NCBI GenBank assembly: GCA_946902985.2
Contig: OX336395.1
Coordinates: 291,395,065-291,459,064 of the forward strand
Source: Meconema thalassinum
Lineage: Eukaryota > Arthropoda > Insecta > Orthoptera > Tettigoniidae
DNA: 64,000 nt
Reading direction: 5' to 3'
Shown: in pieces, positions 22,146 to 32,985 of the stretch
How positions within the stretch are numbered: the first letter of the stretch is position 1
Layout: each line of letters begins with the position of its first letter
Position numbers and translations under genes: made by a program
The notes under the pieces: generated by a model
Database searches by the model: none
Seen by the model: the letters and a program-made list of their open reading frames with translations, nothing else
Told to the model about the DNA's origin: nothing

Positions 22146-23616
22146 CCTCCCCCCTAAGTGTTTTGCTGTCCTCAGCAACATTTACATTTTCCTTACGTCT
22201 GAGTTTTACAGATTTACATAAATGACATAGTTTTTGTCTGAATAAAAACAAAATGATACATATTATAATTAATACAAAAATTATATTAAGGGATGTAAAT
22301 TGCCTCTTTGTGATATAAGTTGTAGGAATTGGCTTCAAGTCTAATTTCAATTTGGTTACATCAAGATGGGAACTAAGAAAGTTTACTTCTCTTTTTATTA
22401 TGGGTGTGTCATGGATATTCAGGATTGGGAAGTTGTGGACATAATCAGTAGGTTTTTGTTGCAGCGTTATGCCTATACTAGACATTGGGCAAGATTCGTT
22501 TGAAAACACTATTTGTGGACCAGAGAGTTTCAGAGAGCTTTGAGTCTCCTTGCATGTTTGTAAAATTATCACAGGTGTTCTGCTAAAGAATAGAATGTGT
22601 TCCTTATTTATAGGTTGGAATATTCGTATATCATTTCTTACGGATGCATATTCACATCCGGAAGGATTTGTTAGATTACAATTGGTAATTCTAATATTAT
22701 AGTACATACATACATATGATTGCGTGTTTTTCACACAAGGTGTACTGGACCATTTTAATGTGGGTCCCTGTAAATAATATTTTTCATTCGGGATAAGGAT
22801 TGCATTTTCAATGGTTGGTACAGGGGTGACATCATACAATTGATACTGGTTTCCATCCGTGATTGGCATGGAGAGGATTACAATCATTTCCTCGTCCATT
22901 ATAATTACCTGGGTTTTTGACAATTTTAAATTTTCAAATTGATGGTATTGATCTGCATGAATCATACTTTTGACAGGGTAAATAGATAGCAAATGTTTTA
23001 ACAAATTTGTTAAGTCTTCTCTGGAGAATAATTTCACATTTGTCATCTCATTAAATGAGAGAGAAATCGTTTCTTGAAGCACTTGCACTATTTTGTTATA
23101 TTTATTGATGCACATTAAAACTTATTGAAGGTCTTCCAGTAGGTTGATCTTGAAATCTTCTGTCTGGAGAATACCCTGAAGTACTCTCATATTGCTGGTA
23201 ACATGATTCATTTCATCGTAAAATTTTTGAGCAATTGAATTTGCAAAAGATACCAATTTATTTATATGTTTTATCTCATTATTACGGCTCTGTTTTAAAG
23301 TGTCTAATTGACTTTGTAAATTATCGAAATCATCTTGGTCCAAATTACCAGAGATGAATTTAATTACTTTCCCTAAACCGTTTATTAAACCCCTCCTAGT
23401 TCTATTAGAAATGTTTCGTATTAATTTATTTAAATCCTTTTTAGTTTCTTTAGTTACCTCAATTAATTCATTTATTAAATAGGGAAAAGTATTATTACTT
23501 TTTAATACTAAACTAGAGACAGTGTCATCAATATTCTTATATGCCTCTTTTAAAGTAGTAAGGTTGAAATGAAACATGAATTTGTGATAGTTGCTAATTA
23601 TTACAACATGTCCCAT
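22084..23616 (-). pseudogene. env: env, copy B
   Basis: Same architecture as copy A, with the same in-frame TAA (23122-23124) after the first 164 codons. The furin-type site and fusion-peptide-like stretch are unchanged. Differences from copy A include Ser for Cys early in the second segment, Val for Ile in the ectodomain, and Cys instead of Arg in the membrane anchor, which makes copy B's anchor the more plausible ancestral form. The ATG that follows the stop in copy B is TTG in copy A. Confidence 0.8.
22146..22158 (-). promoter_or_regulatory. polypurine tract, copy B
   Basis: Identical CTTAGGGGGGAGG on the minus strand, directly adjacent to the middle LTR. Its presence at both internal ends supports two complete proviral units rather than a single element with a solo LTR. 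Confidence 0.75.
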
Positions 23617-23642
23617 AGGATCGGCGTAGAATCCTGGAGTTT

Positions 23643-26222
23643 TTACGGGTTCTGTGTGGATGATGGCATACCCTGGTAGGAATCTGTAATGGGAAGAATT
23701 TTCCTCTTAGGTTTTATATCACGGAAGTTTCGGACATGAGTTTTACCGTTTTTCATCTTACAATAAACTCGGTTTTCCTCGATTTTGGTTATTGTGCCTT
23801 CATTATATAAATTTTTTGATTTCCTATTTCTGGTTAGGGGATCCAAAACTTAAACTACCTCACCTATTTTATAGGGATATTCAAAGGTGGAATCCCTTGG
23901 ATCGGGCTTTCTTTCATTTAAAACTTTAATTTGGTTTGCCTGTCTTTGTATGTATTCATTAATTTTTGGTGATGGGGAGAAAATGTGGTCCAATGCTTTG
24001 TAGTATGGGCCATATAGGACATTAAATGGTGGTTGCTTGGTTGCTGTGTGAATTGAGGAATTGTAATTTGTTATTGCAGTGATTTTGAGCTGTGGCAACG
24101 GGGTAAATTTATTATTATCTCTCGAAATTCTTAATTTTTCGAGGAGGGTGGAATTCAATCTTTCCACGGGTGAATTTGAGGTTGAGTTCAGAGGTGTGGT
24201 GGCATGATACTCAATGTTCATAGCTTTACAGTACTCTGTAATTAAGCTATTTTCAAATTCTCCTCCTTGATCATGAGTGATTCTTTTGGGATACCCATGG
24301 TGCGAAAAATAAATTTGTAATTGGTTCAAAACTGCCATAGCTGTACCATTAGCTAATACGTACGCTTGTCCGTATTTAGAAAATACGTCCAATATCGTTA
24401 AACTGCGATTCTGTTCAAAATGAAAAGTGTCAATGTGAATCTGGGCAAATGGGTGGTCTGCTACAATAGGTCCTTGATTTGGTACCTCATTAGGGTGCCT
24501 CTCATACTTATTTCTTTGACACAAATTGCATTGGTTAATTAGGTTCCTGATCTGTTCTTTTAAATGTGGCCAATAGTACTTGGTTCGAAGGTGCTCATAT
24601 GTTTCAATAATACCATTGTGATTCATTGAATGGTATTGCAATATCAGCTGTTTTTGAGTTTCCGAACATTCTATGTCCTCTAAAAATTTTGATGTCCTGA
24701 TAATTATCAATTCTGAAGTGAATAATCTCTGGCATACTCTTATAAACGGGATCTCAAGTGTTACGTCATCAAAGTAGGCGGCGTACTTATTTGAAGTATT
24801 TATGACTTTAAGAAGGTGTCCCTTTAAATCGTCATAGAGATTTTTCTGCGTTACAATCATGACGTGGTGGGTAAATTTCTTAAATAATTTCTGTTCTAGA
24901 ATCTTTGGAAATTCTCCGTATTTTACTATGATCTGGTTACGGTTCTGGTTCAAATTTCTTTCTGATATTTTTAAAGTGAAAATTGGGTCTTCCTGATTGG
25001 AATGTACAGTTTCATTATCCATTTCATGCTGGTATGTATCATCTCCGGGGATGGCTACATTAGAAACTGTTTCCTCATTTATATTCACTTGTATTCGTGA
25101 AAGTGCATCCGCGACATAGTTGGTTTTTCCCTTGACATATTTTATGTCAAAATCAAACTCTCCTAACTTTATTTTCCAGCGATAGAGTCTTGAACTGGGA
25201 TCTTTAAGAGAGAATAGCCATTGGAGCGGACGATGATCACACTCTACTGTGAAGTGTCGTCCCCATAAATAAGGCTTAAAATGTTTGCTACTCTCTACTA
25301 TGGCTAAGAGTTCTCTTTCTATTGTTGAATAATTTGTTTCGGCGGGATTTAAAGTTTTGGAATAGTAGGCGACAGGATGTCCTTTCTGTGTGAGAACACT
25401 GCCTAATGCGAAGTATGAGCTATCCGTGGTTAACACGAATGGTTCCTCAAATTCTGGGTAAGCAAATACTGGCGCATTTATTAACAGGGTTTTTAGGGTT
25501 TCAAATGCAGATTTGTACTCGGGATTTTCTGCATCTATTTTGGTTCCTTTCTTCAAGCAGCGGGTTATTGGATATGCAATTTTGGCAAAATCTTTTAGGA
25601 ACTTCCTATAAAAGCCCGCAAGACCAAGGAATTGTTTGATTTCTCTCGTGGTCTTGGGAATGGGGTACTTTTTAACTACTTTAATTTTTTCAGTGTTTGG
25701 CTTTACACCTTCTTGTGAGACAACATGCCCTAGGAAAGCTACTTCCTTGTGAAGAAATTCAGTTTTATCAAGCTGTATCTTCAGGTTCACCTCTCGTAAT
25801 TTCTGCATTACAAGGGTAAGGTGTTGTCTATGTTCCTCTAGGGATTTGCTGTATATGATGATGTCATCAATATACACAAAACAGAACTTGTAAAGAAAAG
25901 GACGTAGGACATTGTCCATTACACGATGAAAAGTGGCGTGAGCATTTTTAAGACCAAACGGCATTCTACAATACTGTAGATGACGATTATCTATAGTAAA
26001 TGCTGTCTTTTCTATAGATCTAGGATCCATCTCAATTTGATGAAATCCTTGTGCGAGGTCTAGAGTCGAGAAATAGGAACTGTGTCCTAGGTTATCTAGG
26101 ATCTCTTCTATCCTAGGAAGAGGATATTTGTCTTCAATGGTATTTTTATTTAGCTGCCTAAAGTCTATGACCAATCTCCATTTCTTTGTCCTGAAGCATC
26201 TAGCTTCTTTGGCACTATCCAT
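23643..26222 (-). pseudogene. pol: pol: reverse transcriptase, RNase H and integrase, copy B
   Basis: About 99% identical to copy A at the protein level: I count about six differences in 790 residues. Among them, copy B keeps Arg in the RNase H DHRPLQW block and Arg in the RT-connection ITRCLKK block, where copy A has Cys in both. The integrase-truncating TAA recurs at 23850-23852, and the same frame resumes for 68 codons. All RT, RNase H and integrase catalytic residues I can recognise are present. The RT N-terminus is again out of frame. Confidence 0.88.
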
Positions 26223-26304
26223 ACTGGATTACTATATGGAGATTCACTGTGGGTAATTATCCCCTGCTTAAGAAGTTTTTCTACTTCTTCGCTCAGTACT
26301 TTCT

Positions 26305-27152
26305 TTAGCGCGGGAGGATATCGGTAATTTTTTGATACACAGGATCCTCATCGGTGGTTCGAATGAAGTGCTTTACTGCATTGGTGAATGTTAAATCACA
26401 CCCTGGATAGTAAAACACATCCGCGAATTCAGAGCATATTTCTGATATGACACTTCTCTCTATGTCATTCATATGCTGCGTGCGGAGATATTCTTGAATC
26501 TCGCACTCCGAAATAGAATTTATTTCTAACGGTTGTATTGAGATATTTTCCAAAGGTTCAACTAACACTGGTTTACTAAACTCCGGTTTTAAATTTGTTT
26601 CTGCAGGATACAAGACCTGATAATTCTCTGCGTGTAAGATTGCATCTGCCAAATACATTCCTTCATGTTCGAACTTTGGGATGTATACGTCTCCTTGTTC
26701 GATTTTAACAGGGATTGCAATTTTGTGCATGTCTGATGAGGGTTGAAAATTTACTTGTTTGTTGCCTGAGTGAAAATAGAATGGTATGTCTTTATTATTC
26801 AGGGTAACTAGGTTTGATTTATAATCTATTTTTGCACCTAGCTTTACAAAATCGGCTGTGTCAATCAGCGCATCGAAATAATCGTGCCACTGCATGACTC
26901 GAAAATTTATGGGCGTGTCAATTTCATATTCTGAAAAAATAGGGAATTGTATGTTATCTTCGCCTATTGTTTCAGAGTGAACAGATTGTATGCAGAATGG
27001 TTCTTGGAACAAATATTCTGCGAAATATTCATATGCTATTGCGGGATTCATTATTGAATTGCAGGCACCACTATCTATTAAGATTTTAAATCCAAATAGG
27101 GTGATGAACGGTAATTTTGGAGCATTTTTTATATTAAGTATGTCTTCGCATG
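26305..27152 (-). pseudogene. pro: aspartic protease and linker, copy B
   Basis: Same DSGA-containing frame as copy A, ending at the equivalent TAA next to a six-T run at 26328-26333. One visible change from copy A is Glu for Val in the SECEIQEYL block. The shared frame break means the protease-RT polyprotein is interrupted in both units. Confidence 0.75.
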
Positions 27153-27317
27153 AGAAGACTGGGCTAAGTGAAAATCCTGCTCTTGTTCCTCTGGGTTTTC
27201 ATAACCATCCTGAAGTAGTGATGGGTGGATTGAGTCGTATTCGAACTCATACTCTTGGGGTTGAGCTTCTTGGGAATATTCCACTGATTGTGTTTCTGGG
27301 GAATATTCTAGTGGCAT
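27129..27317 (-). pseudogene. gag-protease linking segment, copy B
   Basis: Identical 62-residue acidic segment to copy A. Here the first codon is ATG where copy A has TTG, which shows that this codon is not conserved as a start. It is best read as part of the gag-pol junction rather than as a separate gene. Confidence 0.55.
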
Positions 27318-27327
27318 GTAGCTCAGC

Positions 27328-28334
27328 TCATCGGTCTCCTCTTATAGTGGACACTCCTGACATTGGTTTCGGGTGTGTCTGATTATTGGGCGAGTAGCGC
27401 CGGGCAATGTTATTTGGTGTAGGGTAAGGCCTACTCAACTTTTTAAAGGGTTGTTGGTTCTGCGGTTTCAAATTGTGTGGGTTCGGTCCCTGAAAAGGTC
27501 GAAAGTTTGGTTGAGGATTAGGGTTCCTAAATTGTGGATTCGGTTGGGTAAAGAAAGGTCGGGCTTGTGGAAAGTATTGATTCTGCGGTTTGGGATATGC
27601 AAATGGATTTTGAATGGCATGGTTTAGTGGTTGTATTGGACTAAAAGGAGCAATCCTATTAGGTGGTGCTTGTTGGGGTGGCTTATGACCGGCACCAATA
27701 TTGGGAGGATATTTCAATGTTCCTCTCAACTGATCCATATAGCTCTCATGAGCTCTGTCATTCTCATAAATTCGGCAAGTCCTCAGTGCATGGCTAAGGT
27801 CTGTTACTTGGGCGTAACGTAAGTAGGCTCGGTATGGATCTAGGATACCGGCTTTAAAGGTGTTTAAGCTCAAATCATCCAATTCTCGTAATTTAAGCTC
27901 TAATATTTGATCATGATAATTGAGTTTACACAAACTCTTACACTGTAAGACTAGAGCATCTAGCCTGTCATGGTATTCAGTGTAGTTTTCGTTTCTTTTT
28001 TGAAAGCAGTTTGATATTTCCTGCACTAGCAATCTTTTATCTTTAACGTCTCCAAATTTTCTGATTAATTTCTCTTTAAGTTTTTCATAACTGCTGTTCG
28101 CGTCAAGATCCAAAATACTACTCGCTTCCCCTTTTAATTTCGACTTTATGACGTTAAACAGAAATTCGTTCAGGATGTTAGCATTTGTAATCGCAGGAGC
28201 TCTCTTGTGTGTGCTTAAAAACTATCACATCTTGCTAAAAAGTAATCCAAGCTGCAAGATGCGCTCCCATTGAATTCAGGTAACAACTGAATCTGGGCAT
28301 ATTCAAATTTTGATAACAATTCCGTCTCCGGCAT
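27328..28334 (-). pseudogene. gag: gag, copy B
   Basis: The main open segment after the first internal Met is 27328-28113, but the frame is open further upstream. The Met used in copy A at 20257 is lost here by substitution. The upstream ATG lies at 28334, and the same five-base homopolymer break is at 28217-28221. Gly replaces Val in the KFGDVKDKR block, where copy A reads KFVDVKDER. The Pro/Asn/Gln-rich tail is intact. Confidence 0.75.
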
Positions 28335-29203
28335 TGTTAAGTCAGTGATTAATTGCTTAGTTAAATTTAAAATAATTTAAGATTATTTATTTATTTATTT
28401 ATTTATTATTAGTTGGTTAAAGAAAAATTATTTGTTATTATTATTATTACTGATTATGAATTATGGATTAATTCAAAAGAATAATGGCATGCGACACTTG
28501 TTCTAGTTTAAAAACGCGCACTCACTTTCTTTTGAAATGCAAAATAAGTTATTATTAGTGCTCTTCTTTAAAATTTGAGAAATGAAATATGTTGTATACA
28601 AGTAATATGAAAGGTACACATAAAACAGGGTACTTTTAATGTACTCACAGCCAGGAAATGATGATCAGCATGGACTGCATCCCGGTCTGCGTAGTCGGTT
28701 GGCTTCCTTCTGCGATGTCGTGCTATCGAAAGGCCCCTCTCGGAGTTGTCGGTGCGCACGTACAGCAGCTACGGATGGCGATAGATGGCGGTCAGAAGGC
28801 GCTTGTTTCAGCGTTGCCGGCTCACCTACTCTCGTTCCGTAGTCGGTTGGGTTTCTTCAATGTCGTTCGAGCGACCGAAAGGCCCCTTAACAGAGTTGTC
28901 GATATACTCGGACGGCGATGGCGGTTGGTTTCTGTCGAAAGGCGCTTATTTCAGCGTTGTAGGCTAGCTTCTTACCTTAAAGCTGGCTGGTTAGTTATGG
29001 ACGAAAGGCCTCCAGTAAGGTTGTCAGTACCACTTCTTTCCAGTCGGCTTGGTTCAGATGATCAAGATGACTTCAGTATTTTCGGGATGATACTGGCTTT
29101 CTGGGATTGGTAACGAAAGGCGCCACTTGAAGTCTTGGCTTCGTTGAGCGTTGTCAGTATACCTGGTCCAATCAGCACGTAGATCTGGTGGCGATCATGT
29201 ATC
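28335..29203 (-). promoter_or_regulatory. 5' untranslated leader with repeated CGAAAGGC motif, copy B
   Basis: Near-identical to the copy A leader, including all six motif positions. Having the motif array in both units gives twelve motif copies within 8 kb. A few substitutions distinguish the copies (for example T for A in the block near 28931). Confidence 0.55.
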
Positions 29204-29221
29204 TAACACGGCCGGGCCCCC
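29204..29221 (-). promoter_or_regulatory. putative primer-binding site, copy B
   Basis: TGGGGGCCCGGCCGTGTT on the minus strand directly follows the right LTR. It differs from copy A at two positions. The cognate tRNA was not identified. Confidence 0.5.
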
Positions 29222-30030
29222 AATTAAGTTTGTAGTCCCAAATGGGTCTTTAATTAAATATGTAGATCCCTTTTCTCTGCTTCCAAGCGGGACAGCAATT
29301 AGAACATGGTCCACTCAGGTTCTCCTCGAGGCTGGTATTTCTTGAATCAACTGAACACGAAGATTCCCAAATGAATGTTATTTATTATCAGTCGGCCGAC
29401 AAATAATACATTCACAATTGTTAATAATTTATGTACAAGGCATATAGCCTGACTGCTTGGCAGTCCTGTTAAACAGAGTTACATCACTCAAAGTTACAAG
29501 TGAAGAAGAGGAAGAGCTGCTCTTGTGTGCCAAGTTAAATACTAGATAATCCATAGTGGGGGTTATGAGTTTCTTTGAAGGACTAGCCGATCAGAAGCTT
29601 ACTTCGTTCAGGAGGGAGTTGTCTCTCTGAGTGGGAGAAATAATGGTGCGTAAAATGTTGAAGGTTGGCTCGAAATTCCTTCTGGAAATTTCAGAACTCC
29701 GTCGTAGATAGCTCTCAAGGTTTTCTTAGGAAAGAGAGCTGTTTACTGGCGGTTTCCATGTCCTTAAATGGAGACAGCTAGTTTTAGATTATCTGACTGG
29801 GATATCTTGTTTTTAGATGGCTAATGCTTGTAAGGAAGCGAGGGATTATAAGATTTGTCTTTTATCTTTATGGCTGTCGAGGCACTTTCTTAAATGGTAT
29901 GTCAGCAGGTTACAACAGGCTAGGTTCCCAATGAGGAGAAATAATAATAATAATAATAATAATATAATTTAGAATCCAAACTCATTGGAACACATAGTCC
30001 TAGGTTCTGTACTTGGCAGGGAACATGATT
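29222..30030 (-). repeat. right LTR (5' LTR of copy B)
   Basis: The 809-base LTR has the shortest AAT tract and about fifteen substitutions relative to the left LTR, clearly more than the six separating left and middle. It is followed at once by ACAG, matching the four bases left of 13411. Confidence 0.9.
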
Positions 30031-30428
30031 ACAGTAGTCTACAAGAGATTAGTAGCCTTACCCAATACTCAATCAACAACGTTCTTGTCAGCATATTCCT
30101 GTCGCATCAAGTTAGTTGAGCATCGCGGCAGTAGATTCACCATCGCGTCATCGTGCCGTGTCGTTTGAAGGTCGATGTTCGTGTCTTATATTGGTAACAT
30201 CTAATGCAGTAGGATTCTTGTTTAATAAAAAAATCCAAAATATTTATTACTTATTTTGTAATAGAGCAGGTGAAACGGCGATTCAAACGCTTCAATGGAG
30301 AACCGCCACTGATGTAATATGACTATCAAAATATTATGTGACTTCTACAATGCGATGATGTGAAGTAGTGTAATGTATATCAATTTGATAATAGGGTTAA
30401 TATGTTTTGTTTTAGGTCATTTATTACG

Positions 30429-31754
30429 ATGTCATCAAAAAGGAAGCATAGCTCCCTTTGGATACATTTCACGGAAGGCACAGATAAAAAGAAAGCAAAA
30501 TGTAACCACTGCTCAACATTAATAAGTATTGCAGGAGGCTCAAACGGAAATTTAACCCGGCATATGAAAACAAAACATGCTTTCATCCCATTAACAATTG
30601 AAAGACAGCCACCGACAGTATCTCATTTAAACACACTTCAATCAAATGAAACCACATCCGAGTCGGAGAATATTATTTCGGCTTCGCCAAGTGTAGCAGA
30701 CTCGCAACAATCAATGAACCAATACATTCGTAGACCACCGTCAGTCCGAAAGGTTGAACGAATAGACAGACAAGTTGTCAAGATGGTTGCTAAAGGGCAT
30801 CACGCTTTACGAATAGTGGAAGAAAGTGAATTTCGACAACTTATTGAATTAGTTTCTTATTGCCCAGGTTACAAACTTCCGTCAAGGAAAACGTTATCAG
30901 AAAATTTAATGGCAAGCGTTTACAATGACGTAAAGGACGAAGTACAAAAGAAAGTGCAAGCTGTATCTGAGTTGTCTCTCAGTACTGATGGTTGGACTTC
31001 TAGGAATAATGAAAGCTATATAGCCATTGTAGCCCATTTTATAGATGAAGAGACTAAACTTCAGTCGGCATTACTTGGTTGTAAAAATTATAATGGTCGG
31101 CATACCGGCCAAAACTTATGCAACTTCATGAAAGATGTTATGGAAGAGTGGCATATTTCCCACAAAGTTGCTGCCATCATTAACGATAATGCTGCAAACA
31201 TCTTATCTACTGTCAGACTTGGTGGGTGGCGGTCAATCTCATGTTTTGCTCACTCTCTAAATCTTGTCGTACAAGAAGCTACGAAAGAAATATCTGACGT
31301 TTTAGTGCAAGTTAAAAATACTGTCGAGTTTTTCAATCGTAGCACACAAGGAAAAAAGAAATTGATTGCTACACAACAGCAAATGAATTTCCCTGTTCTC
31401 AAGCTCAAACAGGACGTCCAGACCCGCTGGAATTCTACGTTTGATATGCTTCAGCGAATTGTGCAGATAAAGGAAGCTGTTATTGCTACGGTTGCACTTC
31501 TACGCTCTGACCTAACTATAAAGGAAAGGGACAGGGAGATAATTGAAGAAGTTTTGCCCTTACTGAGTCCATTCTATGAAATAACAATAGAAATAAGTGC
31601 CAAAAAATCTGTAACTTTATCAAAAGTTATTGTGTTTTGTAACTTGCTTAAAAGTTTCCTGCAAAAACATGCTTCTAACAATGAAAAAATTGTTGCTGTG
31701 CAATCAGTGTTAAAGAAAGGCATGCAAGACCGTTTCAAAGATATAGAGAACTAG
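30429..31754 (+). pseudogene. hAT transposase, N-terminal two thirds (BED finger plus catalytic core)
   Basis: The segment is 441 residues. A BED-type zinc finger uses Cys25, Cys28, His45 and His50. The RNase H-like core shows STDGWTS (about 186), INDNAAN (about 252), CFAHSLNLVV (about 271) and TRWNSTFDML (about 331), all standard hAT blocks. The protein would bind the TIRs and catalyse cut-and-paste transposition. ATG 30429 is preferred over the in-frame 30402 because 30402-30428 contains a good splice acceptor (TGTTTTGTTTTAG ending at 30414), suggesting an upstream exon or leader. The gene ends in a TAG only because a repeat-array element starts at 31755. The C-terminal dimerisation domain continues at 34953. 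Confidence 0.85.
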
Positions 31755-31829
31755 CAGTAGTACCCGGCTTCGCCCGGTGGAATGATGATCATATCCCAAA
31801 GTATCCTTAGAAATAGAATGGAATTAAAA

Positions 31830-32240
31830 TCTAGGTCATTTGCCCCCAAATACCAATGAGGGCGTAATATCAAGGTCATTTGCCCTTTTGATAAGTATGA
31901 TAATGAAAACTACTGTTGAATTGACACGTCAAACTTACAAACTACCGTAATAGAAATACATATTTCAAAATTCACAGGCGAGGAAGACTTATTGTGTGTG
32001 GTGATCAATGGTGTAATGGGCGTAACATCTAGGTCATTTTCCCTTATGATGAGGATGATAAGGGAAACTACTACCTGTATGGAAGTGACCCTTCAACTTA
32101 TAATGTACACAATGTACTGTAATAAAAATAACTATTTTAAAAATGACAGTCGAGAAAGACTTTATGCGGCGGCGATTAGTGGTATGATGCGCGTAACATC
32201 TAGGTCATTTGCACTTAAGATGATAATAATAAGGTAATGA
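31830..32240 (+). repeat. ~175-bp tandem repeat, about three copies
   Basis: Landmark GTAACATCTAGGTCATTT, or close variants of it, recurs near 31865 (as GTAATATCAAGGTCATTT), 32021 and 32198 with about 175-base spacing. It is followed each time by an A/T-rich block with 'GAGGAAGAC' or 'GAGAAAGAC'. It is non-coding. Confidence 0.6.
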
Positions 32241-32479
32241 AAAAATGCCTACAAAAGGAACATGGTGTAATTTTAAAACTGATATAGGTAATTCAGATGT
32301 CTAGCTTCAATGTCTTCCAAAGTCTGAACCTTATTTTCTGGCTTAGGCCTGTACTCGATGCGTCTAGTGAAAGAGCTTCTGGCGTACTGCTCGGCAAAGA
32401 ATATGGGACCAAGCTGCATGAACCTAAGATGATCGCAGATGATGATGAAATATGATGACACAGGTTCGGGGTTCCCCGC

Positions 32480-32985
32480 AGTATTTAGATTGGCCAGGGA
32501 ATCACTCACTCCCTCACACGGCGGGCACTGGAAAGTCCTTTCATGTCACCTCGCGATGAATCAGCAAACTATTCTCACAACTGCCTCCCCAGGGTCTCAC
32601 AACTTGTGGGACGTGGGTTGGCGACCACGGGACCCCAGCTGAGTCTGGCATCGCTTCTACTTCCTGGTGCTGGGCTCCTTTCTGTTCTCTTTCCTGTCGG
32701 CCTCCCTTCGTCATCTCTTGTTTTCTTCCGACCCCGATTGTATTAGGGTATACGAGGGCTAGGGAGTCTTTCATTTTCCCGCCTTAATTGGCCGTTGTCT
32801 CATCTTTCCTGATGTCCTCATTCTTCGAGGGGTCTGCCTTCATTTCCTTTTCATAATATCTCCTGTCTTCTGCTCAAGGCCCTCAAAGAGGCAGGGTGTG
32901 TGTAACCCCACCACTTCTGGTACACCCTCAAGGGCTCATGGCTGGTGAGTTAGGAAGCTGGCAACCCCGAGGGATTCCTGAGCTA
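32480..32985 (+). repeat. dispersed repeat K, copy 1 (3'-truncated)
   Basis: Matches 37120-37625 through landmarks GGGACGTGGGTTGGCGACCA, CGCCTTAATTGGCCGTTGTC, CAAGGCCCTCAA and ACCCCGAGGGATTCCTGAGC. It stops abruptly after GAGCT at 32985, where the 128-bp array begins. The copy at 37120 continues for about 320 more bases, so this copy is truncated. Confidence 0.7.

Larger units (their letters stand above)
13411..30030 (-). mobile_element. tandem pair of env-bearing Gypsy/errantivirus-like proviruses sharing a middle LTR
   Basis: The structure is LTR (13411-14229), internal A (14230-21305), LTR (21306-22145), internal B (22146-29221), LTR (29222-30030). All genes run on the minus strand, so the 5' LTR is at the right. 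The two repeat units are offset by 7,916 bases. The whole array is flanked once by the 4-bp duplication ACAG (13407-13410 and 30031-30034), the length expected of Gypsy integrases. The gene order is gag, protease, RT-RNase H-integrase, env. Both internals carry the same disabling mutations, so neither is autonomous as read. Confidence 0.92.
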
